DNA from: Holothuria scabra
Taxonomy: Eukaryota; Echinodermata; Holothuroidea; Aspidochirotida; Holothuriidae
Assembly: GCA_037179385.1 (NCBI GenBank)
Contig: CM074185.1
Span: 11,770,922-11,834,921 of the forward strand
Reading direction: 5' to 3'
DNA length: 64,000 nt
Below, piece after piece: positions 38,301 through 45,355 of the stretch. Made by a program: the position numbers and the translations under genes. The first letter of the stretch is position 1; each line of letters starts with the position of its first letter. Below the pieces are notes generated by a model. It was given only the letters and a program-made list of their open reading frames with translations. It was not told the origin of the DNA and made no database searches.

Positions 38301-41300
38301 ATTAAACCAGCTGTATGGTCAAGTGGTTAGAGCACCCAACTTGCAGCCAGGAGGTCTGGAGTTCAACTTCTGGCCAAGTCATACTGTAGACTTTAAAAGT
38401 GGCACCTATTACCACTATGATTGGTGCTCAACATTAGCAATGGAATAGGGAAAACAAGCCAGTGAACCACCACTGGAAAAAAGGCAATGACCAGACTGAC
38501 ACTGGTTAGAAACTAGGACACAAAACATTATCAAACTAACTAATGTATCTATCTTAACCTACACTCACCTGTACTGCACTAAGTGTATATAATAGATGAG
38601 GATCATGGGCCAGACTTGCTCCAATTCCTCCACAATCATGCTGACAACTTTTTACAAAAGCAATAACTTCTTCTTTGTCCATCCTGTGAAGTTCTTTCAT
38701 TAGATCCATGGCCGTGATCCCCCAGTAGATTCCACTCATTCGTAGATACTCTGTCATTATGTACTCCTAGAAAAATTAGACACAAACCATCAATGATCAC
38801 TTTGCTTTAGAGGAAAATATTGCTAATGCCTTGGATCAACATGGTACTGTATAGAGAGAAACTGTTCTGCCAACCATGAACTACAAACCATTTTTAAAGG
38901 AGCCATCCTCTCATCCCAAACTACAAATCTCATAAAGGTTTACCAATATTTTCAATTGGGTCAGCTCTTTGATGGACAGCTAATTGAAATGATGCAAGGT
39001 ACAAGACTTCCATTTTATGGCATGAACTGTACTGAAAGTGTTTTCGATACACATTGAGTTGTTTTATACACACCCTGAAGCAATAAACTGAGAATGTGTC
39101 TGGGTGACAATGAATTTCTGACAACTGGGGGAGGGGCTTAAGTAAGAAGGTTATGAGAACTGGTACTATTTGGGGTGGGAGAATTGGGCCTTTAAGGGGA
39201 TCAGATCCTTCTTCAAAATTGGTAGCAGTTACAAAGGATTATGGGATACAAATTTGAAAGCATCATTATTTGCCACAGTAAAATGTCACTGACAAAATTG
39301 TCCATACTAAAGGTAAAACTGTGTACCAAAATCCTTGGTAATTAATATCAAGAATAAGCCTACAACCTTGCTTCACCTACATTATTACATCATTTTCTTA
39401 GATGGAGTTTTAGAGCTCAGTTTCTAACCATTTCACTTCAGTCAGGTTGGCCACTGCTTTTTCCCAGAAGTTTGTGGCTCTTGCTTTCTGTTTTCTACTT
39501 CCACTGTGCTTGAGTACCAAGCACAGTGGAAGTAGGGTCCAATTTTTAAGTCTTAGTGTTATGTAGTATGGTGCACTCTCCATGACCTTTAGCAGACACC
39601 ATCTTGTTGTTTACAAGCAACGCTCCCTTCCTTTTGTTCTAGATTCCCAGGGCCCTTCCTGTTTCCCGTCACATGTTACCAGTGGTCGTGACATATCATA
39701 TTGCCGTAATTCCATGTGCACGCTGTAACCCATATTTTCAAGGTGTGACCAATTTCTCCCTTTGTAGCTTCCTCATTGGTCATTTATGTCATAATAATTA
39801 TTCATATGGGTGCGCCATAACTTTTGACCAATCAGGGGATTCCATGTGTTCAGAGCTCGCACGAGGTTTTCAAGACCTAGCCCGCAAGCAGGACACTCGT
39901 GCATCAGACTTCAGACGAGGAGCACTTGAGTAACCTAGCTGTACATAATTAGTCCTTTTTTTGCCGGCAGAATGATTTAAGCTTGATCATCTTTTTTGCA
40001 ACTTCATCAACCAATAAATCATCATTAAATCAATTGGAACTCTCCGTCTTGTTTTTTTTGTTTCTGGATACTACTGTACGCAGGATCCCCATACTACATC
40101 ACTTTACTCAACATGGCGGAGTCAGGGGGTTCATCACATTATCCAACATTAGGTATAACCCACCCAGGAGTCAAACTGCAGGTCTCCGATCACTTGACCA
40201 TCAGGCACTGTACACATGTGACACTACTGAATATTTAAGACCAGTTTGCAAAAAAAAGTGTCAAGCACTGATGATTTGCAAGGAAATAACTTTCTTTTTA
40301 TGAAAACTTTTTTTCTTGCAAAAAAAACATCTACTGTAGTTACTATACCCCTACAGTATTTCAAATCAAGTATCATTTTCTCTTCCATGTCAACATTGCA
40401 TATCATACAGTAAATGTTAATAATGAACCTCCCTTAATAATGTATCTCCCTTAAAACAATATTTCAAATTACTTCAGGAATGTGCATGAATGTTCAGGCC
40501 TACAGTACTTTCCTTCCTTCTCTTAAAAACCCTGTTCTCTCACCTAAACAGTACCAATTCTCCTAACCTTCTTACTGATGCCCCTCCCAGAATTGTCTGA
40601 AATTCATCCATATCCAGACACAATCTCAGTTTATTGCTTCAGGGGGAGTATAGTGTAACTCAATTTATATAATCAAAACACTCTCAGTACCATACATGCT
40701 GTGTAATATAAGCCATGGTACTCTACATTGTTTGAAGTAGCTGTCAGACAAAGAGCTGAGCCAATTGAGAATTTTGGTATCCGGGTACCAAAACTGTAGT
40801 TTGGGGTGGAGGTTTGGCCCTTTAAGTATTTTGATGAAAGACATGTCCTTAAACTAGGCAAAGACTACAAACACTGCTATAATTTGTTGCATCTAAATGA
40901 AGGATATTTGTTCTAATTGAGGGCTTAAAACTATCTCTAAGTAATTATTTCAACAGCAAGAGAAATTTCTGTTACAAGAAACTTGAGGATTAGAACTTCT
41001 ATAGAGTGCAGTAGTAAACTCTTGTATTTTAGCTTCTTTCACTGCAGTTTTCAAATTCCAGTTGTGGACTACAATTTACTGTAGCTACATAGCATAGAGT
41101 ACTGTAAGACACATCCTTTAATTATCTGCAAATAAATTCAGACCCACAGATTTAAAATTAAAAGTGAAAGGTTTTGGGAATTTCATTTGCAGCCTGCTCA
41201 AAGTTGTTAAAAAAGATGAAAACTATAGCCTAGTCAAATACTAAAACAAATGATCATTAAATAGAGCAGGAAGAAAGTAAAATAACTTGCAAATTCAAAT

Positions 41301-44300
41301 GAAACATTTAGAAAAAAATGTGACTGATTTTATGTTACTTCTGTATACATATATGCCCAAAAAATCATTACATAATCATCCTTCTTGTTCCCATAAGCTG
41401 CAATATAATCGCCATGTTTGGAGAGTAATAAATCACTCGGGGCATCTGGCTTGATTGTGACATCTTTGATTGGTGTTCCCTGTAAATGGAAAAAAAATTA
41501 ACATTTCGAGAAATTCACAAAGACACAAGTACTGTAGCCTGAAGTACACAGAGTAAAAAAGTAGTCTTTCTTTTCAATATAGGCCTAGGCCACTGGGGAC
41601 TAAATAATAATATAATATTACATTGAACTAGTGCCAAATAAGAACAAAAGTGTAGCTGCTCTAGGCCCTTGACAAAATAAAATAGAACAACAAATTCATT
41701 TCAATCAAAGGAGCAAGCAAACAAATGAGTCTTGAGGTTACACTTAAATGTAGAAAAATTAGTACATAACCGAATATGGTCGGGTAACTGGTTCCATAAG
41801 TAGGGAGCAGCATATGCAAAGCATCTGTAACCATATGATTTCAATTGTGGATGAGGAAGAGCTAGGAAAGTCTTCTCAGAGGAACAAAGAACATGAGCAG
41901 GAGTATAAGGAGACAGAAGCTGAGAGATATAAACAGGCTGTTTTAAATGCTAAGCACAAAAAGTAAGCAGCAGTATTTTAAATTTGATTCTTTGGAGCCA
42001 GTGAAGTTCCTTTAAAAGCGGGGTTGTGTGACACAGTCTACTTTTCCTTTTGACAATACGTGCTGCAGAGTTTTGAATTTTTTGAAATTTGTTTATGGAA
42101 ACATCAGGCAGACCATAAAGCCAAAAATTGTGAAAGTCGATCCTGGAAGTAACAAATGCATGAACTAAAATTTGACAAGTTTTATCATCAAGGTACTATC
42201 GCTAAGGCTAATGTTTCTCAACTGCCAATTGGCAGATCGACAGAAGGTATTAACATGTTTTTCCATAGTCAGGTTTTGATCAAAATACGTGCCCAAGTTT
42301 TTCACAATTTTTGAAGCAAAGATAAGGTCATCATCCACTGCACGCAGAGGAAAATCAAGGATTTCAACTAAAAATTTTGAACGAAAAACAATACACTCAG
42401 TCTTATCACAATAAAGTTTCAACTGATGAATTGTGACCCATTTGTTCACATCCTGTAGACAAGCTTCCATTGCCTGAAAGGAAGCTTGATGCTGTTTTTG
42501 TCAAATGAAATATATACTGTAATTGAGTATCATCAGCATAGTGGTGAAAATTAATGATGAGGTATAACATCACTTAGTCCTGCCAAATACATTGAAAACA
42601 GAACAGGACCAAGAACTGAGCCCTGTGGCACTCCAGTATCTAAAGGCTTTGCAGAGGAATTATCAATTTTTACTTGCTGCTTGCCTGGCATGCAAACTGT
42701 ATTGAGCTAAGTCATGTATGTCCTCCACATTTCAATAATTAACAGAAAAAATTCAGTTCCTCTGATTTATAAATTGCTCCAAAATATAAATTTTCTTCAA
42801 TTTATTGAAACAACACTTATTTGCATGGGGTAGGAGTTGTACCTATCCAGAAATAATTTAAATTCCATGACTTTCTGGCTATATTAGTAAATGTTGCATC
42901 AATCGTAGACATGTATGGCAATAAGCCAAGTTCTCAACCCCTATTTGTTGCACCATTAAAGCACCCCTGTGTATTTACTGTACTGTGCTCACAGATTTGC
43001 CCAAAAAATGAGAGTGGTACTGTATATTTCATGTTGATTAAAATTCTGACTTTGCTCATGAATGTTTTTTTAAATTGAACATTTTCTTAAATTGCAAACG
43101 TAGGAAAAGGCATTTAGGGGTGGTGGTATTCGAATTTCTACATTCCGTGTCAAGCAATGGTGGCACTCCACTTATATTTTTTAGGCCTAGGGCTGCTTAA
43201 ATCATTTTAGGGTCCCCAACCAAAAATTTCCCCTTTCCAAATTGTAGGCCTACATAGCGGCTAGCTAAAGGATAGATTCTTTCCATAATGGAAAGCATAT
43301 ATAGACCCAGAAGAATATGCTGCATACATACATCTAAATTTGGCATCAGGTATAGCTAAGACTTGCACTCTAAAGCCTGGTTCACACCGCCACGATGACC
43401 CAAGACACGACGGCGACCACCCAACGCGTCGGCTGGGGTATGGGCGGTGTGAACACTCCCACGACTACGATTCCGTCGGTTCGTATGCCGTCGGCAAGAT
43501 TAAGCATGTTCAATCGTAGTCGGGTCTAGCTGGTACTCGTTGTGTTGGTGTGAACTCGTCTTCGACGTGACAAAAAGGCCTCATGCGGTTTGTCCAATCA
43601 GAGCGCGTTCATGTTCAAGCATTTACGTAGGCCTAGAATACCGAGCCAATTAGACATTACTTCCTTTTAAAGGGGAATATTTTTCTTTCTATATTTATTT
43701 TCAAAATAACAAGTGTTAAAACCTTTGTAAGACATTCGTTCGCCTACGAAGGCTGGCAGATAAATCTACAATAGCCGACTTGTATTCATCCTCTTGCATG
43801 TAGGCACAAGCGTGCTGGGTGGAGACGGCGGTCAGAGCAGGGAGGTGTTAGAGGTCCTAACACCTCCCTGGTCAGGGAGTAGCACCGTAGTCTTCTTGAG
43901 CTTCTTTTTTCGCCTTATGTTTTTTGAAGAATTATTTTGCCTCATTTTGAGCGGAACTCCAGCTAGTGCGGGGAGGTGCATCCGTACGCACCCCCTCCCC
44001 CAGCCTACGTCCCAGGGAAATCACAGCCCTTAAGAGAAGCAAGCCAATGAGCCACAACTGGAAAAAGGCCGTGGCCAGCCCGACTTTGACAATTCGGTTA
44101 GAAACTGAGCCGTTAAAGCCCATCTAACTTACTAATTCATATACCGAGTTCAATCTTTTAAAGGACACGATTCGCAAACTTTGGAGAGTGTAAAAGGCCT
44201 ACTTTAGAGCCTGTACACGCCAATAATTTCTTAATTGAAACCCAGAGGCCAAAAATGAACCATTTCAAATTTATTGTAGGGCCTAAATCTCAAACCTGGA

Positions 44301-44927
44301 ATAGCCTGATTGATGGCGCGCCACGTGCCGCGTCGCTCCATCGATTAGTGTCGGAGAGGCGTGACATGGTATTTTCGTGGGTTTGGGAAGGCGCCAGAAT
44401 GTCTACCATTTATGCAGATTGTCTACGACAGGTGAAGTCTTGTCGCGTAGTAGGCAGTCGTGGCGGTGTGTACCGGGCTTAATACAACTGGATGATTTTC
44501 TTGCCTTTTTGAATGCACAGCTCTTCATTTAATCCAACTAGGCCCCTATACCAACTTGGCATGGTATAAAAGTTAAGAAATAATATGACTGATGTAAAAA
44601 TTTAGCTGCTCAAATACTGCCCCTCCCCCCACCTCCCATAAGAAATCCTAGACCAGCCCCTTGCCTGACATGCTGTTGGCCCAAGTAATGACCAGCTACT
44701 CTAGTAAATAGTACCTACTGTAGGTGTAGCAGATGGCAAGTGTTAGCTTAGCATACATCGCAAAACTGGTACTTACGATTAAATACACAGTAGCCAACAA
44801 GGGTTATGTTTTGACTTTAATTTCACTGTTCAAAACTTTAAAAAAAATGAATGATTACTGAGCAAAAATAAAACACGATCGTAAAATTATAAAATGCTGA
44901 AAATATTTTGAAAATCTTTATTACCAT
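17192..44927 (-). CDS. RABGGTB: Rab geranylgeranyltransferase (type II) subunit beta, complete gene of nine coding exons
   Basis: Catalytic beta subunit of GGTase-II, which with the alpha subunit and Rab escort protein attaches geranylgeranyl groups to C-terminal cysteines of Rab GTPases in the cytosol. Joining exons 44925-44927, 41372-41479, 38569-38766, 37188-37293, 28391-28443, 24070-24180, 22087-22198, 19280-19443 and 17192-17335 on the minus strand gives 332 codons; human is 331. Every junction is GT/AG and the phases (0,0,0,1,0,0,1,0) keep the frame open. Zinc ligands seen: D238, C240 (LPDVCYSWW) and H290 (DPFHTLFG). Lipid-diphosphate contacts known in the rat enzyme are also present: H190, R232, K235. 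The prenyltransferase beta repeats ([36 protein letters not shown]) run in the family order. About 96% of the 27.7-kb span is intron, mostly repeats. It is divergent to TMCO1 at its 5' end. Identity is very secure; the single-codon first exon is the least certain part. Confidence 0.96.
17336..19279. other. RABGGTB intron 8
   Basis: Intron in phase 0. It holds the hAT-like element at 17697-18535 and otherwise AT-rich sequence without recognised features. Confidence 0.85.
17697..18535. mobile_element. hAT-like element in RABGGTB intron 8
   Basis: The left end TAGAGTTGGCAGTTTT is the inverse of the right end (reverse complement CAGGGTTGGGTTTTCA) with mismatches. Flanking 8-mers ATTGGGGC and AGTGGGGT agree at six of eight. 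TTACCA and CCGGTAAAA-type words near both ends add internal symmetry. No coding capacity. Confidence 0.5.
19280..19443 (-). CDS. RABGGTB: RABGGTB exon 8 (residues 231-285, zinc-site exon)
   Basis: The exon is 164 bp, acceptor GTTGACAG, donor ATT/GTAAGT. It encodes [19 protein letters not shown], then [20 protein letters not shown], then [15 protein letters not shown]. It holds zinc ligands D238 and C240, diphosphate contacts R232 and K235, and D280. Confidence 0.97.
19444..20339. other. RABGGTB intron 7, 3' part, with a CACGTG-bearing short tandem repeat
   Basis: 19580-19760 contains repeated CTGGTCACGTGACAGTTGAG words about 67 bp apart and a weaker CTGGTCACATGACACTCATG unit upstream. The palindrome GTCACGTGAC occurs at 19645-19654 and 19712-19721. 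Nothing else recognised. Confidence 0.65.
20340..22080 (-). repeat. Degenerate tandem array derived from the exon 7/intron 7 junction
   Basis: Going 3' from exon 7 on the minus strand, the exon end plus donor (TGCCATCAGGAGGACTTAAC then GGTGAGTT) is echoed near 21926-21960, 21744-21775, 21463-21500, 20668-20700 and 20471-20515. Typical echoes are TTTGCCATCAAGCAGACTGA then ATGGTAAGTT. Between echoes a shared block recurs: TTTTAAGAGTGGGA, a GGGGTGTGGGGAGG run, then TTGATATAATT. Near the exon, units are about 160-180 bp. SINE fragments interrupt the array near 21620-21750 and 20318-20352. Confidence 0.7.
21620..21750 (-). mobile_element. SINE fragment inside the intron 7 array
   Basis: The plus strand reads GCTGGCCACAGCCTTTCAAA, CGTTTTCCCTACTCCATTGC and TTATGCTGAGCACAAAGCTC, the reverse complement of the SINE body at 38308-38520. 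The tRNA head is missing. Confidence 0.65.
22087..22198 (-). CDS. RABGGTB: RABGGTB exon 7 (residues 194-231, last codon split)
   Basis: The exon is 112 bp, acceptor CTTCATAG, donor AACG/GTGAGT, leaving in phase 1. It encodes [20 protein letters not shown], then [17 protein letters not shown] and the first base of G231. The last roughly 25 bases plus the donor are echoed several times in the following intron (see the array at 20340-22080). Confidence 0.95.
22199..24069. other. RABGGTB intron 6
   Basis: Phase 0 intron of 1.9 kb. Main feature is the long palindromic element at 23195-23690; no other features recognised. Confidence 0.85.
23195..23690. mobile_element. Long palindromic MITE-like element
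   Basis: GTGTGATGTCATGGATTCCC near 23327 faces its inverse near 23530-23555 (AATCCATGACATCACATC). The outer arms also correspond: GTTAAAAAGGAAC near 23204 and GTTCCTCTTTAAC near 23668. A degraded relative sits at about 12670-13000. Confidence 0.6.
24070..24180 (-). CDS. RABGGTB: RABGGTB exon 6 (residues 157-193)
   Basis: The exon is 111 bp, phase 0 to 0, with acceptor TTTTCTACAG and donor CAG/GTAAGA. It encodes [20 protein letters not shown] followed by [18 protein letters not shown]190 in SHSGQ is the family's diphosphate-contacting histidine. Confidence 0.96.
24880..24995 (-). repeat. Core copy of the U2-headed dispersed repeat
   Basis: The minus strand reads TTGTCCTTAAGTGGACATAT, AGCTTCTTCGGGAAGCAGTT, TTTGGTTTCGCCAAACGGCC, then GCCAGAGGGTTGGGAGGAC. 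It has the same word order as 10790-10890 but no U2 head. Confidence 0.65.
25407..25575 (+). mobile_element. tRNA-derived SINE, head truncated
   Basis: Shares CCAACTTGCAACTGGAGGTC, AAAGACTTTAACT, GTGCTTGGTGATCA, GGGAAAACAGGCCAGTG and AAAAAAGGCTGTGGCC with the fuller copy at 38308-38520. Confidence 0.65.
27176..27440. mobile_element. hAT-like MITE
   Basis: The ends CAGTGGCAG and CTGCCACTG are inverse. Flanks TATTCAAG and AACTCAAG agree at six of eight bases. The body has C-runs and CCCCC-rich symmetry near both ends, as in the elements at 4946-9605. Confidence 0.6.
27770..27915 (-). repeat. Core copy of the U2-headed dispersed repeat
   Basis: The minus strand reads AATGATGTAACTGGTCTGAG, then GGTTGGTCACGTGTTGTCC, TTCAGTGGACATAATAGCTT and GCCAGAGGATTTGGAGGAC. 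It is the closest relative of the 10719-10895 copy and begins at the same internal position, after the U2 part. Confidence 0.65.
28391..28443 (-). CDS. RABGGTB: RABGGTB exon 5 (residues 140-156)
   Basis: This exon is only 53 bp, too short to show as a free-standing frame. Its acceptor is a run of T then CTCAG; its donor is TTG/GTAAGT. With the G carried over from exon 4 it reads [18 protein letters not shown], matching the conserved [11 protein letters not shown] block of prenyltransferase beta subunits. It enters in phase 1 and leaves in phase 0. Confidence 0.94.
28605..28802. mobile_element. Mariner-like MITE type A, copy 1
   Basis: It starts ACAATCTTGGACAAAAATGT and ends with the inverse (GTGTCCCAAGGAGT...CCAAGATTGT). 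It is nearly identical over its length to 29980-30176. Confidence 0.75.
29980..30176. mobile_element. Mariner-like MITE type A, copy 2
   Basis: Same terminal repeats and body (TTTGCCATAATATTCTTGAA, CAGTTCAAAGGCTTACATGA) as 28605-28802. Same orientation, about 1.4 kb away. Confidence 0.75.
30313..30505. mobile_element. Mariner-like MITE type B, copy 1
   Basis: It starts ACAATCCTGGACAAAAATGA and ends TTTTTGTCCAGGATTGT, its inverse. The body is shared with 36312-36504. The ends are close to those of type A, but the interior differs. Confidence 0.75.
30974..31279 (-). mobile_element. 300-bp MITE family, copy 1
   Basis: It begins TTTAAAGGCATATTTTCATC and ends near TTTAGGGTGA...GCCTTTAAA, degraded inverted ends. 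It contains CAATTGAGAGTGCTG, TTTATTGCTTCA and AATCAAGACACTCTCAGTG words seen in the other three copies. Confidence 0.6.
31404..31722 (+). mobile_element. 300-bp MITE family, copy 2 (inverted to copy 1)
   Basis: It begins AAAAGGGCCAAACCTCTCAC and ends GGTGAGAGTACTGAACCTTT, roughly inverse ends. It contains GAAGCAATAAACTGAGA and GGGAGGGGCTTCAGTCAGAA. It is about 125 bp from copy 1 in opposite orientation. Confidence 0.65.
33000..35480. repeat. Satellite-like tandem array, about 16 units of about 145 bp
   Basis: Units share CTGTGACCCCAAATGACCTT, TGACCTCTACCAAAATC, GGGTTCTTCCT, CATCAACATATCAAGTTTGA, AATCCAAGCTTCCTACCTTG and AGATATCATGTAAACAAGG. Spacing of the TGACCTTTGAC word runs about 140-150 over most of the array and lengthens near 34.7-35.1 kb. 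On the minus strand each unit offers AGGTCAAAGGTCA plus a nearby GGGTCA. Confidence 0.85.
35486..35548. repeat. (CA)n and (ACAT)n microsatellite
   Basis: A CA run followed by an ACAT run at the right edge of the satellite array. Confidence 0.9.
35549..36311. other. Intron 4, unique sequence between satellite and MITE
   Basis: It contains GATCTACCATTGACCTGACA next to a GATCTACCGTTGACCT repeat at about 35680-35720. No exon-like sequence seen. Confidence 0.45.
36312..36504. mobile_element. Mariner-like MITE type B, copy 2
   Basis: Same termini as 30313-30505 with one change in the right end (TTTTGTACAGGATTGT), and the same body words (CAAAGACTCATTGGTTTTCT, CTTGACAAAATATTCTCAAA). Confidence 0.75.
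37188..37293 (-). CDS. RABGGTB: RABGGTB exon 4 (residues 104-139, last codon split)
   Basis: The exon is 106 bp and ends in phase 1 (TGG G/GTAAGT). Acceptor TTTGCTTTCAG. It starts [15 protein letters not shown] and includes [14 protein letters not shown], the second barrel repeat. The split glycine codon is completed by exon 5 nearly 9 kb away. Confidence 0.95.
37294..38568. other. RABGGTB intron 3
   Basis: Phase 0 intron of 1.3 kb, AT-rich, with a complete SINE at its upstream (right-hand) end. Confidence 0.85.
38308..38520 (+). mobile_element. tRNA-derived SINE, fullest copy in the window
   Basis: A box TGGTCAAGTGGTTAGAGC at about 38316 and B box GGAGTTCAACTTC at 38358-38370. The body has GACTTTAAAAGTGGCACC, TTGGTGCTCAACATTAGCAA and GGGAAAACAAGCCAGTGAAC, with a 3' part GGTTAGAAACTAGGACAC. 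It is antisense to RABGGTB and only about 50 bp from exon 3. Confidence 0.8.
38569..38766 (-). CDS. RABGGTB: RABGGTB exon 3 (residues 38-103)
   Basis: This 198-bp exon is the longest of the gene. Acceptor TTTTTCTAG, donor CAG/GTGAGT. It starts [16 protein letters not shown] and ends [13 protein letters not shown]. The region [12 protein letters not shown] is the first prenyltransferase repeat of the alpha-alpha barrel. Confidence 0.96.
38893..39196 (+). mobile_element. 300-bp MITE family, copy 3
   Basis: Shares TCTCATCCCAAACTAC, AGCTCTTTGATGGACAGCTA, GAAGCAATAAACTGAGA and GGGGGAGGGGCTTAAGTAAG with copy 2. It ends GGGTGGGAGAATTGGGCCTT. It is in RABGGTB intron 2. Confidence 0.65.
39415..39550 (-). 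mobile_element. SINE fragment
   Basis: The plus strand reads TCTAACCATTTCACTTCAGT, GGTTGGCCACTGC, AGTTTGTGGCTC, then GAGTACCAAGCACAGTGGAA, the reverse complement of the SINE body. Confidence 0.6.
40524..40826 (-). mobile_element. 300-bp MITE family, copy 4
   Basis: Opposite orientation to copy 3. It has CTCTCACCTAAACAGTACC, TCTCAGTTTATTGCTTCAGG and ends TTTGGGGTGGAGGTTTGGCC. It is in RABGGTB intron 2. Confidence 0.65.
41372..41479 (-). CDS. RABGGTB: RABGGTB exon 2 (residues 2-37)
   Basis: The exon is 108 bp, phase 0 to phase 0, with acceptor TTTACAG and donor GTAATG. It encodes [20 protein letters not shown] and then a stretch ending [16 protein letters not shown], the conserved N-terminal segment of the beta subunit. 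It follows a 3.4-kb intron full of repeats. Confidence 0.93.
41590..42715 (-). pseudogene. CR1/L2-type LINE remnant, reverse transcriptase C-terminal half
   Basis: On the minus strand broken frames read [14 protein letters not shown], then [10 protein letters not shown] (catalytic YADD box), then [63 protein letters not shown] and finally [15 protein letters not shown]. This order is that of the RT palm-to-C-terminal region in CR1/L2/Rex-like non-LTR elements. Frameshifts lie near 42560 and 42475, and a stop follows TFCA. The N-terminal RT and endonuclease are absent. The 3' end has an ATTATTATTTAG-like tail near 41600. It is in RABGGTB intron 1 in sense orientation. Confidence 0.85.
42716..43373. 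other. RABGGTB intron 1, no feature recognised
   Basis: AT-rich unique sequence between the LINE remnant and the Harbinger-like element. Confidence 0.45.
43374..44479. mobile_element. PIF/Harbinger-like non-autonomous element
   Basis: The ends AGCCTGGTTCACACCGCCAC and (inverse) AGCCCGGTACACACCGCCAC are nearly identical. They are flanked by TAA on both sides (43371-43373, 44480-44482), the 3-bp duplication typical of this superfamily. No transposase frame. A SINE fragment (about 44018-44130) and a 14-bp-stem hairpin (43838-43870) are inside. Confidence 0.75.
44018..44130 (+). mobile_element. SINE 3' fragment nested in the Harbinger-like element
   Basis: AGCCAATGAGCCACAACTGG, AAAAAGGCCGTGGCCAGCCC and CGGTTAGAAACTGAGCCGTT match the SINE 3' region. 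Confidence 0.65.
44925..44927 (-). CDS. RABGGTB: RABGGTB coding exon 1: start codon only
   Basis: On the minus strand AAC-ATG is followed directly by a GTAATAAAG donor, so only the start codon is coded here. Exon 2 opens in phase 0 with GGA ACA CCA, giving M-G-T-P as in vertebrate RABGGTB, and across the splice the context is ANNATGG, a good Kozak match. I looked for other ATG-GT candidates between 41.5 and 46 kb and this had the best donor and position. A TTTTCAG lies about 30 bases upstream on the same strand, so a 5'UTR intron is possible. Confidence 0.6.
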
Positions 44928-45294
44928 GTTTGCACATAGGAGAAGCAACTGAAAATGGAAGTGCTACCCAGTAAAAAAGTAAAACTGTTTAGAGAAGTCG
45001 ACTGCGTAGCTAGACTAGAAAAGAAATATTGCCATTATAGTTACGCGTTATACCTTAGGTGTTGCGAATGTATACGTGGGTGACCATGTGTTGTTCAAGT
45101 ACACTGAATACGTAAACACGAAAGAGACACTAGCACTGTTCGTGTACTGGATGTGTGGTACGTATGCGCAATGTGCGTTAATATTACTGATGCTGTGAAC
45201 GCTGAATGGTGAAACAGAGAACCGTATAAAACTCTCTGGACAAGGGCGTAGATTATTTTATTGTAATTACCGGTATTACAAGCATCTGCCGGAA
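44928..45294. promoter_or_regulatory. Candidate bidirectional promoter between RABGGTB and TMCO1
   Basis: Only 367 bp separate the divergent start codons. On the TMCO1 side TATAAAA lies at 45225-45231, 64 bp before its ATG. Near 45165 the sequence ATGCGCAATGTGCG contains the TGCGCA half of an NRF1-type site. The TMCO1 frame is open upstream of its ATG only to a TGA at 45196-45198, with no earlier in-frame ATG. Position and spacing are seen; promoter activity is inferred. Confidence 0.6.
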
Positions 45295-45355
45295 ATGCTT
45301 GCAGACACCCTCCTTATCGTTTTTATTTCAATATGTACAGCCCTCCTGTCAGAAG
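45295..45355 (+). CDS. TMCO1: TMCO1 exon 1 (residues 1-20 plus first base of G21)
   Basis: The ATG at 45295 has G at -3 and is the first in-frame ATG after a TGA at 45196. The exon ends TCA GAA G/GTAAAA, phase 1. It encodes MLADTLLIVFISICTALLSE, a hydrophobic membrane segment matching TMCO1 TM1 nearly residue for residue. Confidence 0.9.

Larger units (their letters stand above)
38767..41371. other. RABGGTB intron 2
   Basis: Phase 0 intron with a MITE pair (38893-39196, 40524-40826), a minus-strand SINE fragment at about 39415-39550, and otherwise unrecognised AT-rich sequence. Confidence 0.85.

Noticed and set aside
17336..44924. Intronic box C/D snoRNA (human RABGGTB introns host SNORD45 genes)
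   Set aside because: I checked several TGATGA words on the minus strand by eye and found none with a CTGA box at suitable distance and a terminal stem. A snoRNA search program would be needed to be sure.
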